From contig DIFU01000085.1 of the NCBI GenBank assembly GCA_002419285.1, positions 32,765-56,532 on the forward strand: DNA of 23,768 nt, in the 5' to 3' direction. Positions 8,084-16,391 of this stretch are shown here, in pieces; positions within the stretch are counted from its first letter, which is position 1; each line of letters opens with the position of its first letter. The DNA is from Prolixibacteraceae bacterium UBA5740. Lineage in GTDB: Bacteria; Bacteroidota; Bacteroidia; Bacteroidales; Prolixibacteraceae. Under the pieces are notes generated by a model, which made no database searches, was not told the DNA's origin, and saw nothing but the letters and a program-made list of their open reading frames with translations. The translations under genes and the position numbers were made by a program.

Positions 8084-9421
8084 TCAAAGATTCCTTACCT
8101 CCTGCTTGAACTGATGACCTCTGTCTTCATAATTTTCAAACAGGTCAAAACTTGCACAAGCTGGTGATAACAGTACGACATCTCCGTTTCTGGCCAGGTA
8201 GTAAGCTGATTTAACCGCTTCAGCCATACTCTGTGTGTCAATAACATTTGTTACATATGGATCAAAGGCCTCATGAAGTTTTGAGTTGTCGATACCCAGA
8301 CAAACAATTGCTTTTACCTTGTGCTTCACTACATCTAGCAACATATTGTAATCATTGCCCTTATCCACACCACCGGCAATCCAGACAACAGGCCTGTCCA
8401 TCGACTCCAGTGCATACCAGGTCGAATTTACGTTGGTAGCCTTTGAATCGTTAATAAACTCAATCCCGTGCACTTTCAGGAATCTTTCCAGCCTGTGTTC
8501 GACACCCTGGAAATCGCTTAGTACCTCCCTGATGTGCTCGTTGCGGATATCCACTGCCATGCTGGAAACAGCAGCTGCCATGGAATTGTAGGTGTTGTGT
8601 TTGCCTTGTAAGGCTAAATCCAGAATAGACATGCTGAAATGTTTTTCGTTAATGTTGATATTTATTTCTTTTCCGTTAATGCTTGCTCCGATCCCTTCCG
8701 CAGATTGAAGCGTGAACGGGATGGCGACTGACGGTATAGTCTTTTTCTTCATTTCATCGGTTATCACGGGATCATCTGCACAGTAGACAAAGAAGTCATT
8801 AGCGGTTTGGTTCCTGATAATTCTGAACTTGGAATCTGTGTATTTCTGCATTTGGTATTCATAGCGGTCGAGATGGTCGGGGGTAATGTTCATCAGGACT
8901 GCCACTTCTGCTTTGAAATCGTACATGTCATCGAGCTGAAAGCTGCTCAGTTCGATAACATAGTAATCATGTGGTTCTTCAGCAACCTGCCAAGCCAGGC
9001 TCTTTCCTACATTCCCTGCCAATCCGGTATCATAACCGGCTTTTTTCAGTATTTCATAGGTTAAAAGAGTAGTGGTTGTCTTGCCGTTGCTTCCGGTAAT
9101 ACAGATTTTGGTTGCATCGGTAAATCTTGAGGCAAACTCAATTTCTGATATGACCGGGATATTTTTTGCCCGGATTTCTTTTACTATAGGAGCCTTCTCA
9201 GGTATCCCGGGACTTTTAATGATCAAATCAGCTATCAAGATCCGGTCAATCGAATGGCTCAATTCTTCCCAGTCAATCCCATAGCGGTTGAGTACCTCCT
9301 GGTATTGGGTTTTGACCCTGCCCGAATCGGAAACAAATACCGAATAGCCTTGTTTCAAGGCAAGTACTGCTGCCCCTGTTCCGCTTTCTCCGGCTCCTAA
9401 TATGATGACTTTCCCTCTCAT
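8084..9421 (-). CDS. murD: UDP-MurNAc-L-alanine--D-glutamate ligase MurD
   Basis: Cytoplasmic ATP-dependent ligase that adds D-glutamate to UDP-MurNAc-L-Ala. It has 445 residues, within the normal range. The N-terminal UDP-binding fold begins KVIILGAGESGTGAA. IKSPGIPEKAPI is the MurD-type substrate loop. The P-loop is ITGSNGKTTTT (108-118). Further signatures are LSSFQLD, MNITPDHLDRY, GVEHRLE, FINDSKATN and WIAGGVDKGNDY, several of which separate MurD from the other Mur ligases. It starts four bases after mraY ends and is followed by ftsW after ten bases. Confidence 0.98.
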   Translation of the reverse strand: MRGKVIILGAGESGTGAAVLALKQGYSVFVSDSGRVKTQYQEVLNRYGIDWEELSHSIDRILIADLIIKSPGIPEKAPIVKEIRAKNIPVISEIEFASRFTDATKICITGSNGKTTTTLLTYEILKKAGYDTGLAGNVGKSLAWQVAEEPHDYYVIELSSFQLDDMYDFKAEVAVLMNITPDHLDRYEYQMQKYTDSKFRIIRNQTANDFFVYCADDPVITDEMKKKTIPSVAIPFTLQSAEGIGASINGKEINININEKHFSMSILDLALQGKHNTYNSMAAAVSSMAVDIRNEHIREVLSDFQGVEHRLERFLKVHGIEFINDSKATNVNSTWYALESMDRPVVWIAGGVDKGNDYNMLLDVVKHKVKAIVCLGIDNSKLHEAFDPYVTNVIDTQSMAEAVKSAYYLARNGDVVLLSPACASFDLFENYEDRGHQFKQEVRNL

Positions 9422-9425
9422 TTGC

Positions 9426-10676
9426 CTATCGTATTTTCAAGGTAACGATGGTCAGAACAGCCAGAATGATCCCAACGATCCAAAAACGGGTGACGATTTT
9501 GGGTTCGGGAATTCCCTTTTTCTGAAAATGGTGGTGAATTGGACTCATCAGAAAGATTCTCCTTCCTGCACCATATTTGCGTTTGGTATATTTAAACCAC
9601 GCTACCTGCATAACCACACTCAGGTTTTCAATTACGAAGATCCCACACAATAGCGGTATCAGGATTTCCTTTCTGATAATCACAGAGAACACGGCCAGGA
9701 TTCCGCCCAAGGCAAGACTACCCGTATCGCCCATGAATACCTGTGCTGGATAGGAATTGTACCATAAAAAACCAACGGTGGCTCCTATGAATGCGGCAAT
9801 AAAGACAGTTAATTCCCCCGTGTTGGGTATATACATGATATTTAGGTAGTTGGCATATATGACGTTACCGCTTACGTATGCAAGGATACCCAACGTCGCT
9901 CCGCTGATCGCTGATGTTCCCGTTGCCAGTCCATCCAGACCGTCAGTCAGGTTAGCTGCATTTGACACTGCCGTGATAATCAGAATTATGGCTAGTGCAT
10001 AAACAGCCCATCTCAGCCATTCAGCATGCTTGCCGGCAAAAGCGACAATCCATGCATAATCGAATTCATTCTTTTTGATGAAGGGAATGGTTGTTTTAGT
10101 TGACTTTATCTCCTGTGTCTTTACTTGCTCCTGGAGTCTTCCAGTGACCGGATCGGTATAGGTTTCAACAACTTCCTCACCTGATCTGCTTCTTACACTT
10201 TCCCTGACAAGCACGTCATCACTGATCATCATGGATGCCACGACCATCAGGCCAAGGCTGACCTGACCAAGGATTTTAAATCTGCCTGCAAGTCCTTTCT
10301 TGTTTTTCTTGAAAACCTTGATGTAGTCGTCCATAAAACCGACTAATCCGAGCCAAACGGTGGTTAAAAGCATCAGCTGGATATAGATGTTGGAAAGGTT
10401 TGCAAACAGGATGGTCGGTATGATGATTGCAGTAAGGATGATAATTCCGCCCATTGTGGGGGTACCTTTCTTTTGCATTTGGCCCTCCAGGCCTAGGTCC
10501 CTGACTTCTTCCCCGATTTGCTGTTTTTGAAGGTATCGGATCAATTTTCTTCCGAATGCTGTAGTGATGATCAATGAGAGAATAATGGCCGATCCCGAAC
10601 GGAATGATATATATTGTAACATACCGATTCCCGGGATATTGAATTCTTTCAGTATTTCGTAGAGATAATATATCAT
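9426..10676 (-). CDS. mraY: Phospho-N-acetylmuramoyl-pentapeptide transferase MraY
   Basis: Integral membrane enzyme that transfers phospho-MurNAc-pentapeptide to undecaprenyl phosphate, forming lipid I. Catalytic motifs are all present: KKGTPTMGG (69-77), GFMDDYIK with the Asp pair 116-117, NLTDGLDGLA (242-251), FMGDTGSLALGG (314-325) and the HHH triplet at 381-383 within SPIHHHFQKKG. At 416 residues it is about 55 longer than E. coli MraY. The extra length lies between the fourth and fifth membrane segments (about residues 150-205), a charged stretch on the outer side of the membrane. It lies nine bases after murE and four before murD. Confidence 0.98.
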   Translation of the reverse strand: MIYYLYEILKEFNIPGIGMLQYISFRSGSAIILSLIITTAFGRKLIRYLQKQQIGEEVRDLGLEGQMQKKGTPTMGGIIILTAIIIPTILFANLSNIYIQLMLLTTVWLGLVGFMDDYIKVFKKNKKGLAGRFKILGQVSLGLMVVASMMISDDVLVRESVRSRSGEEVVETYTDPVTGRLQEQVKTQEIKSTKTTIPFIKKNEFDYAWIVAFAGKHAEWLRWAVYALAIILIITAVSNAANLTDGLDGLATGTSAISGATLGILAYVSGNVIYANYLNIMYIPNTGELTVFIAAFIGATVGFLWYNSYPAQVFMGDTGSLALGGILAVFSVIIRKEILIPLLCGIFVIENLSVVMQVAWFKYTKRKYGAGRRIFLMSPIHHHFQKKGIPEPKIVTRFWIVGIILAVLTIVTLKIR

Positions 10677-10685
10677 GATTCTCAG

Positions 10686-12146
10686 TTATGCGAGTCCAAA
10701 AAACTCAGTGATGATCTCCTTGTCGTCAAAATGGTGTTTTATACCATTTATTTCCTGATAGTTCTCATGGCCTTTGCCTGCCACCAGAATGATATCCCCT
10801 GTCTGGGCCAGGTTGAGGGCCGTTCTAATGGCCTCCTTTCGGTTGGTGATTGACAGGACTTTATTGGCAGAGGATTTGTCTATGCCAGCCTCCATGTCTT
10901 TGATTATGGCTTCCGGATCTTCTGTGCGAGGATTGTCAGAGGTTAGGATCACAATGTCGCTTCCCTGAAGCGCCTCTCTGGCCATTTCCGGACGTTTTGT
11001 TTTATCGCGGTCACCTCCGGCTCCAACTACAGTAATGACTTTTTCATTGCCTGACCGGATTTCTGAAATTGCCATAAGTACGTTTTTGAGGGCATCGGGT
11101 GTGTGGGCATAATCGACTATAGCCATTTTCCCGTCAGTACTTCTTATGCTATCGAACCTGCCTGCTACTGGTGTCAGCTGGCTTATGACAGGAAGTATCT
11201 CTTCCATTTTCTGACCGAGCATGATGGCTGTTGAATAAACCGCCAAAAGGTTGGAAGCATTGAATTTGCCAACAAACCGGGTCCAAACCTCTTTGCCATC
11301 CAGATTAAGCAACATCCCATCAAAGTGCGATTCCATTACCTTGCATCGGAAATCAGCCATCGTCCTGGTGGAGTTTGTCACAATCCGAGCCCGACAATTT
11401 TGGGTCATTATCCTTCCATTTTTGTCATCAATATTGGTGATGGCGAAGGCATCGGAGGACAATCCATCAAAAAATGCTTTCTTCGCGGCCAGATATTCAG
11501 GGAAGGTTTTATGATAATCGAGATGGTCGTGGGTTAGATTCGTAAAAATTCCTCCGGCAAATCGGATTCCTGCGATTCTTTTTTGGACAACCGCGTGTGA
11601 GCTAACCTCCATGAAGCAATATTCACAACCTGCTTCTACCATCTCAGCCATCAGTCGTTGAATTTTCAATGCATCAGGAGTGGTGTGGGTAGCTGTTTCC
11701 ATGCTTCCTGCAACGATTGTGGAAATAGTGGAAATCAGTCCGGCTTTATATCCCAGAATTGTAAAAAGATGGTATGATAGGGTTGCAATACTGGTTTTTC
11801 CGTTGGTTCCGGTTACCCCGACCACTTTTAGATGTTCGGATGGAAAATCAAACCAGGCGGCGGCAAGATGGCCCAGTGTTTCAGAAGCATCTTTCACCTG
11901 AATATAGAGGACATTCTCAACAAGAGTCATTGGCAACTCTTCACAGACTATTACGGATGCACCTTTTTCTATAGCCAGTTGAATAAACTGATGTCCATCG
12001 GTATGGACTCCTTTCTGGGCAACAAAAATATTCCCGGCAACTACCATTCTTGAGTCAAAGGTTATTCCTGATACTCCAGTACCGGGATTTCCGATGCTTT
12101 GAAGAATACCTTCAGCGGGTGCCAGTTCTATCCATTTTTTTTCCAT
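10686..12146 (-). CDS. murE: UDP-MurNAc-tripeptide ligase MurE, meso-diaminopimelate type
   Basis: Cytoplasmic ligase that adds the third amino acid to UDP-MurNAc-L-Ala-D-Glu. It has 486 residues. The N-terminal domain contains GITFDSRMVVAGNIFVAQKG, a MurE signature. The P-loop is GVTGTNGKTSI (110-120). LTHDHLDYHKTFPEYLAAK includes the region of the carbamylated lysine. VDYAHTPDAL and VGAGGDRDKTKRP belong to the C-terminal domain. The DNPR motif at 404-407 (SDNPRTEDP) marks enzymes that use meso-diaminopimelate rather than lysine, so the cell wall is predicted to be meso-DAP type, as usual for Bacteroidota. It follows ftsI after two bases. Confidence 0.98.
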   Translation of the reverse strand: MEKKWIELAPAEGILQSIGNPGTGVSGITFDSRMVVAGNIFVAQKGVHTDGHQFIQLAIEKGASVIVCEELPMTLVENVLYIQVKDASETLGHLAAAWFDFPSEHLKVVGVTGTNGKTSIATLSYHLFTILGYKAGLISTISTIVAGSMETATHTTPDALKIQRLMAEMVEAGCEYCFMEVSSHAVVQKRIAGIRFAGGIFTNLTHDHLDYHKTFPEYLAAKKAFFDGLSSDAFAITNIDDKNGRIMTQNCRARIVTNSTRTMADFRCKVMESHFDGMLLNLDGKEVWTRFVGKFNASNLLAVYSTAIMLGQKMEEILPVISQLTPVAGRFDSIRSTDGKMAIVDYAHTPDALKNVLMAISEIRSGNEKVITVVGAGGDRDKTKRPEMAREALQGSDIVILTSDNPRTEDPEAIIKDMEAGIDKSSANKVLSITNRKEAIRTALNLAQTGDIILVAGKGHENYQEINGIKHHFDDKEIITEFFGLA

Positions 12147-12148
12147 AG

Positions 12149-14266
12149 CTATCCAAGTGTAAGAGAAATTGTCTGACCTTTCCTGAACTGATCTCCTGAA
12201 CGCAGGGATTGTGTTTTTACTTTTCCGATTCCGTTAAGTCTTACCTGTAATCCGATTTTTTCAAGCAGGTAAACTGCATCGGTGGCTGTCATACCCCTTA
12301 CATCAGGTATGCGGTCCTCATTGATTTCCATTTCCTCAAGCCGTATTTCAGAATCGTCGTTGGTTGCTGCTGCAACCAGCGATCCGGGCGTCCGGCCTGT
12401 GGTGTTGACGTCGAGTGCATCCAAAACTTTATCCAGATCCTTTGACAGTCCTTTTTTTACAACCGGCACGGATGCATATTGGATGGTGTCGACTGGATAA
12501 TCGTCTTCGCTTGTATATAACGCATATACTTTCTCCGCCACTTCCCTAAATACTGGACCAGCAACTGCTCCTCCATAATAGGCACCTTGTGGGCGGTTAA
12601 CGACTACAATCATTGAATATACCGGGTCTTCTGCCGGGAAATATCCGGCAAATGATGCGAGGTAGAGCCCTTTTGCATACCCCCCCTGGCTTGATGCTAT
12701 CTGGGCTGTGCCTGTTTTTCCGGCGATTTTGAAAAGCTTGCTCTGAATCGATTTTCCAGTACCGGTTTCACATACTCCTTCAAGTAAACTTTGTGCTTTC
12801 TTTATCGCACTTCTTGAGGCAATGGAAGAGTTTAGAACTTCAGATTTCCTTTTTTCCACGACGTCACCGCGATCCTGTATTTCTTTTATAAGCCTTGGTT
12901 TAACCATTTCACCATCATTGGCTACCGCATTATAAAACGCCAGGATTTGAAGCGGGGTCATTTTTGATTCGTAGCCGTATGACATCCAGGCAAGTGTTGT
13001 GCCCCACCAGTCTTTGTCGCCCGGATATTTGAAGTAGGGTACTCCTTCTCCTTGCAGCTCAACACCCAGAGGCTGGTGAATACCCATTTCCCTGATTTTG
13101 TCAACAAAAGCCTTTGGATTTTTTTCATAGTGGGTTGTGATCATCTTGGCAAAACCGACGTTTGACGATTTTTCAAAAATTTCCCTGACAGTAATGGGAC
13201 CATGGCCTCCATATTTATAATCGCTGTCATAGATGGTCCTGTCGCGGTATTTCCAAACACCGCTTCCGGTGTCAATCACGTCGCTTGTGTCAACCACCCC
13301 GTGATCGAGTGCTACAAGCAAGGAAATAAGTTTGAAAGTGGATCCAGGTTCATAACATCCGGCATGACCCAATGCATAATTGTAAATTTCATCATAATAG
13401 CCGGTTGAAACCCGGCCTAGGTTGGCAATCGCTTTGATATCACCAGTTTTGACTTCCATGAGTATTGCCGTGCCCCAATCGGCATTACTGGCAATCAACT
13501 GGCGCTCAAGCGCGCTCTCTGTAATGTCCTGGTAACGTATGTTCAGGGTGGTAATCACATCCATGCCATCCCTGGGTTCAATTTCTGTTCGGTTAAGCCA
13601 TCTTCCGCTCAGGTTTTGTTTGTAACCAACACCTTCCTGTCCTTTCAGGAAGGTTTCGAATGCTCCTTCTATTCCGGTATAGCCGACATTTCCGTGGATG
13701 CCACCCGAAACACCTTTATTCATGGTGCCGATGGTACGGGCAGCTAACTTGCCAAGTGGCAAAACTCTCTTGTTTTCCTGCTCGATCACCCGGCCTCCGC
13801 CGAAAGTTCCCCTTCGGAGAATCGGGAAATTTTTTACTTCCTGAAGTTCGTTATAATCAATTTTTCGTGGGGTTAGCATGAAACTTCGGTTCCCTTTCCG
13901 ATAAGCTTCGTTGAGCCTTCTTTTATATTCCGAGGCTGGCTTATCCCTGAAAAAGTGTGCCAGGTAATAAGCAAGTGAGTCACTTTGTTCTGCAAATACT
14001 TTTTTGACGCCTTCAGCACCGAGATCCATTCTGACAAAATAGCCCGGCATCGATGTGGCAATGACATTGCCATCGGCTGCACAGATATTTCCCCTGTTAG
14101 GCTCAATAACAACGGTATTGTTTTTTAAATTGTTGGCAATTTTCTCCCAACGGTCTGTTTTCAGGTTCTGAACAGATATAATCTTGAAAGTCACCACTAT
14201 TGCCACTATAAACATAAGGAAATAGATGATGGCCAAACGCGATATGATTACATTCCGTATGTTCAT
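12149..14266 (-). CDS. ftsI: Septal peptidoglycan transpeptidase FtsI (PBP3 / SpoVD type) with PASTA domain
   Basis: Class B penicillin-binding protein that cross-links peptidoglycan at the septum, anchored by one N-terminal membrane segment (about 10-30). It has 705 residues. A pedestal domain precedes the transpeptidase domain with the three active-site motifs: STFK (309-312, nucleophile Ser309), SSN (367-369) and KTGT (517-520). A single PASTA domain occupies about residues 652-705 (RIPDVRGMTATDAVYLLEK to the end). This architecture resembles SpoVD-like proteins of Gram-positives and is common for FtsI in Bacteroidota, but unlike E. coli FtsI. The start overlaps the ftsL stop as ATGA. It is the expected partner of FtsW in the same operon. 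Confidence 0.97.
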   Translation of the reverse strand: MNIRNVIISRLAIIYFLMFIVAIVVTFKIISVQNLKTDRWEKIANNLKNNTVVIEPNRGNICAADGNVIATSMPGYFVRMDLGAEGVKKVFAEQSDSLAYYLAHFFRDKPASEYKRRLNEAYRKGNRSFMLTPRKIDYNELQEVKNFPILRRGTFGGGRVIEQENKRVLPLGKLAARTIGTMNKGVSGGIHGNVGYTGIEGAFETFLKGQEGVGYKQNLSGRWLNRTEIEPRDGMDVITTLNIRYQDITESALERQLIASNADWGTAILMEVKTGDIKAIANLGRVSTGYYDEIYNYALGHAGCYEPGSTFKLISLLVALDHGVVDTSDVIDTGSGVWKYRDRTIYDSDYKYGGHGPITVREIFEKSSNVGFAKMITTHYEKNPKAFVDKIREMGIHQPLGVELQGEGVPYFKYPGDKDWWGTTLAWMSYGYESKMTPLQILAFYNAVANDGEMVKPRLIKEIQDRGDVVEKRKSEVLNSSIASRSAIKKAQSLLEGVCETGTGKSIQSKLFKIAGKTGTAQIASSQGGYAKGLYLASFAGYFPAEDPVYSMIVVVNRPQGAYYGGAVAGPVFREVAEKVYALYTSEDDYPVDTIQYASVPVVKKGLSKDLDKVLDALDVNTTGRTPGSLVAAATNDDSEIRLEEMEINEDRIPDVRGMTATDAVYLLEKIGLQVRLNGIGKVKTQSLRSGDQFRKGQTISLTLG

Positions 14267-14628
14267 TTCTCTTTCCTGATTTTAGATACCTCAATTTTTT
14301 TTGGGGGCCTTACCGGTTCACGAAGCCCAAGGCCTGCCTGCTCAACTTTCTTTACTACATCTGATGGGCGGCTCACATTCATTAACCTGGCTGAATTGGT
14401 GATTGACTGCGACCTGAGTTCATCAATCTGGTTTTGCAGTGTCTCAATTCCCCGGATGGTTTTCTCGCTTCTGTACCGGTTTGTAATCATCATAAATCCA
14501 AGGAATACCAAAAACAGAACAAATGGAAACTGACGGGTGACTCTTTCATCCGTCAGAATGGTTCCACGGAGAAATGAACTGACTCCGGGCTTTTTCCTGG
14601 TTCCGCTATCCTTTTCTTTATTCGCCAT
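14263..14628 (-). CDS. ftsL: FtsL-like divisome membrane protein
   Basis: Small bitopic protein of 121 residues from the chosen start. It has a basic cytoplasmic N-terminus, one membrane segment (about 33-50) and then a heptad-like region (about 52-85, beginning RSEKTIRGIETLQNQIDELR) that should form a coiled coil outside the membrane. Sequence identity in this family is very low. The call rests on topology, size and position between rsmH and ftsI, which is where FtsL is found. FtsL normally pairs with FtsB/DivIC and activates FtsW-FtsI. The start at 14628 overlaps the rsmH stop by 11 bases; an in-frame ATG at 14652 would extend it by eight basic residues. Confidence 0.82.
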   Translation of the reverse strand: MANKEKDSGTRKKPGVSSFLRGTILTDERVTRQFPFVLFLVFLGFMMITNRYRSEKTIRGIETLQNQIDELRSQSITNSARLMNVSRPSDVVKKVEQAGLGLREPVRPPKKIEVSKIRKEK

Positions 14629-15535
14629 TTTCCATCTCCTTTTTCTCTGCAATTCTGAGTTTGGCGCTTCTTGATCTTGGGTTTATCTTGATTTCATCCT
14701 CAGAAGGGATCATTACCTTTCGATTGATTAGTGTGAAGGGAGAAATAAAATTCCCATAAAAATCCTGGTCAATCTTACCTTCGAAGTTTCCGGATTTCAT
14801 GAAATTCTTAACCAGCCGATCCTCGATGCTATGATATGTCAGGACTACGAGCCGACCTCCTGGTTTTAATAATCCGAGGGCTGAATTCAGGAATTCCATG
14901 AGGACTTCTTTTTCCTGGTTCACTTCCATTCTCAAAGCCTGAAATACCTGGGCCAGGTACTTTTTTTCGATGGCTCGTGGAATGCAGTTTTGAATGGCTT
15001 GCTGTAAATCTCCGGTTGTGATGATTGGCTTATCATTGCGGGCTGCCATAATGGCTCCTGCCAGTCGGTGTGCATTTTTTATTTCACCGTAGTCCCTAAA
15101 AATCCTGATCAAATCACCCGATTCAAATTTTTCTATAATTTTTGCAGCCGTGAAATCTGATTCCTGATTCATCCGCATATCTAAGGGTGCATCAAACCGA
15201 AAAGAAAATCCACGGTCAGCCTCGTCAAAATCGTGTGAAGAAACGCCGAGATCGGCAAAAATACCGTCAACTTCTTCAATATCATAGTATTTCAAGAAGT
15301 TGCGGATATATCTGAAATTGCTGCGTATAAATATTAACCTTTCATCTTTGGGTACATTTCTGATAGCATCTTCATCCTGGTCGAATGCGAAGAGCCTTCC
15401 GGACGTCAGTCTGCCAGCGATCTCACGTGCATGGCCACCACCACCAAAAGTGGCGTCGACGTATATCCCTTCCGGGTGTATCATTAATCCCTTGATACAC
15501 TCGTCTAACATGACCGGTATGTGGTAGCTGTTCAT
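14618..15535 (-). CDS. rsmH: 16S rRNA (cytosine1402-N4)-methyltransferase RsmH
   Basis: SAM-dependent methyltransferase (formerly MraW) that modifies C1402 of 16S rRNA in the ribosomal P site. It has 305 residues. The sequence opens with YHIPVMLDECIKGL, followed by SAM motif I DATFGGGGHAREI (27-39). ADLGVSSHDFDEADRGFSFR, the LDMRMNQ region and AQVFQALRMEVNQE are family signatures, and the C-terminus has VVLTYHSIEDRLVKNFMK and the basic RSAKLRIAEK. It overlaps mraZ upstream as ATGA and ftsL downstream by 11 bases. The role in ribosome fine-tuning is not part of wall synthesis, but the gene is a constant member of dcw clusters. Confidence 0.98.
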   Translation of the reverse strand: MNSYHIPVMLDECIKGLMIHPEGIYVDATFGGGGHAREIAGRLTSGRLFAFDQDEDAIRNVPKDERLIFIRSNFRYIRNFLKYYDIEEVDGIFADLGVSSHDFDEADRGFSFRFDAPLDMRMNQESDFTAAKIIEKFESGDLIRIFRDYGEIKNAHRLAGAIMAARNDKPIITTGDLQQAIQNCIPRAIEKKYLAQVFQALRMEVNQEKEVLMEFLNSALGLLKPGGRLVVLTYHSIEDRLVKNFMKSGNFEGKIDQDFYGNFISPFTLINRKVMIPSEDEIKINPRSRSAKLRIAEKKEMENGE

Positions 15536-15999
15536 CCTTCACTGTTTTCGGGATTATTACCCAACCTTTCCCTGAACATTTCTCTCAGAGGTTTTCTTCC
15601 TTCCCTGGCCTTATTGTATTGGGCCTCATCCCACATTCTGATTGATTTGCCCTTGCCGATAAAGACAACCTCTCTAGATATACCGGCATATTCCATAAAA
15701 TCAGCCGGAATGTTGATTCGTCCATTCGGAGCCAAGGCAACGGTGGTATAGTTTTCATATAAATCAGCCAACAGGTCATCGTCCTCCTCATCAAACTGGT
15801 TAAGCTGCTTTTCAATCAGCTCGAGACGTTGATTCCAGTACTTTTCAGGGAAGATGTTCAGGCATGCTTTGTAAATGTCCTTTTCAATAACCAAGGGTTG
15901 GTCGGCCAGCTCGCCCATAGCTTTCTTGAGAGACGAGGGAAGAACAACTCTACCCTTGTCATCAATCAATGCGCTATGTTTGGCGGAAAACCTGATCAT
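15532..15999 (-). CDS. mraZ: Transcriptional regulator MraZ
   Basis: DNA-binding protein with two AbrB-like SpoVT/MraZ half-domains that represses its own dcw operon in studied bacteria. It has 155 residues from the chosen start (MIRFSAKHSALIDDKGRVVL). The first DxKGR-type motif is at about 13-20 (DDKGRVVLP) and the second, weaker one at about 91-98 (PNGRINIP), matching the internal duplication of the family. The C-terminal tail is charged. An in-frame ATG at 16020 adds seven residues, but Bacteroidota MraZ proteins usually begin like the shorter form. It is the first gene of the operon, and four direct repeats lie just upstream. Confidence 0.94.
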   Translation of the reverse strand: MIRFSAKHSALIDDKGRVVLPSSLKKAMGELADQPLVIEKDIYKACLNIFPEKYWNQRLELIEKQLNQFDEEDDDLLADLYENYTTVALAPNGRINIPADFMEYAGISREVVFIGKGKSIRMWDEAQYNKAREGRKPLREMFRERLGNNPENSEG

Positions 16000-16036
16000 C
16001 GTCCAGTTCAATTTTTTCAAGAGTAAAATTATAATA

Positions 16037-16076
16037 TTTATTCCATTCTGTTACACTTTGTTCCAATTTATTCCAC
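16037..16076 (-). promoter_or_regulatory. MraZ operator: four 10-base direct repeats
   Basis: Read on the minus strand, four consecutive 10-mers are GTGGAATAAA, TTGGAACAAA, GTGTAACAGA and ATGGAATAAA, in exact 10-base register. MraZ is known to bind TGGGN-type repeats spaced 10 bases apart upstream of mraZ; here the repeated core is TGGAAYAAA. The array ends 37 bases before the chosen mraZ start. An AT-rich segment (TATTATAATTTTA, 16024-16036) lies between it and the gene and could hold the -7 region, in which case bound MraZ would cover the upstream promoter element. The repeats are seen directly; binding and repression are inferred. Confidence 0.88.
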
Positions 16077-16093
16077 TCAACTAAGTGTGTATA

Positions 16094-16124
16094 TGTTGAC
16101 AAGATGTTAGCATTCTGTTGATAA
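16094..16124 (-). promoter_or_regulatory. Two TCAACA motifs two helical turns apart, possible weak DnaA boxes
   Basis: On the minus strand TTATCAACA (16116-16124) and TTGTCAACA (16094-16102) lie 22 bases apart, start to start. They differ by one and two bases from the DnaA consensus TTATCCACA. They lie just upstream of the MraZ repeats. Two imperfect 9-mers in AT-rich DNA can arise by chance, so this is only a candidate regulatory pair. Confidence 0.25.
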
Positions 16125-16329
16125 GCTCCAGCGCGGAATAATGGTATTGTAGTATAATTGTCAGAAATATAAAATGTTAGGTGTTGTAAGATGGTTAATA
16201 AATATTCGGTTAATAATTCATTGAATCAAAGGCGTAGAAGCTTGATGAACAATTGCCCACATGAAACAAGGTTTGGTTTTTCCGAATAGTTGCGGTACCT
16301 ACACGGGCTTTATTTTTCCGGAATTCAAA

Positions 16330-16359
16330 ATTGTATGTTGGAATACAATGTTATTTTTG
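16330..16359 (+). promoter_or_regulatory. Bacteroidota-type promoter of the acyltransferase gene
   Basis: The -7 box TATTTTTG (16352-16359) matches TAnnTTTG exactly. An ATTG element (16330-16333) lies 18 bases upstream in the place of the -33 TTTG box. The predicted start of transcription is near 16364-16366, giving a leader of about 27 bases before the ATG at 16392. Confidence 0.65.
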
Positions 16360-16391
16360 TTTTTCTTTAATGGTGAAAAATACATTTATAT

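Larger units (their letters stand above)
16000..16391. other. Divergent intergenic region between mraZ and the acyltransferase gene
   Basis: About 390 bases without a supported gene. It holds the MraZ-type repeats next to mraZ, two TGTTGAYAA-like motifs, a short direct repeat GGTTAATAA (16193-16201 and 16208-16216, 15 bases apart), and the acyltransferase promoter near its right end. The middle part, about 16220-16325, shows nothing I can assign. No tRNA-like fold, rho-independent terminator or short coding frame with a good start was seen. Confidence 0.7.
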
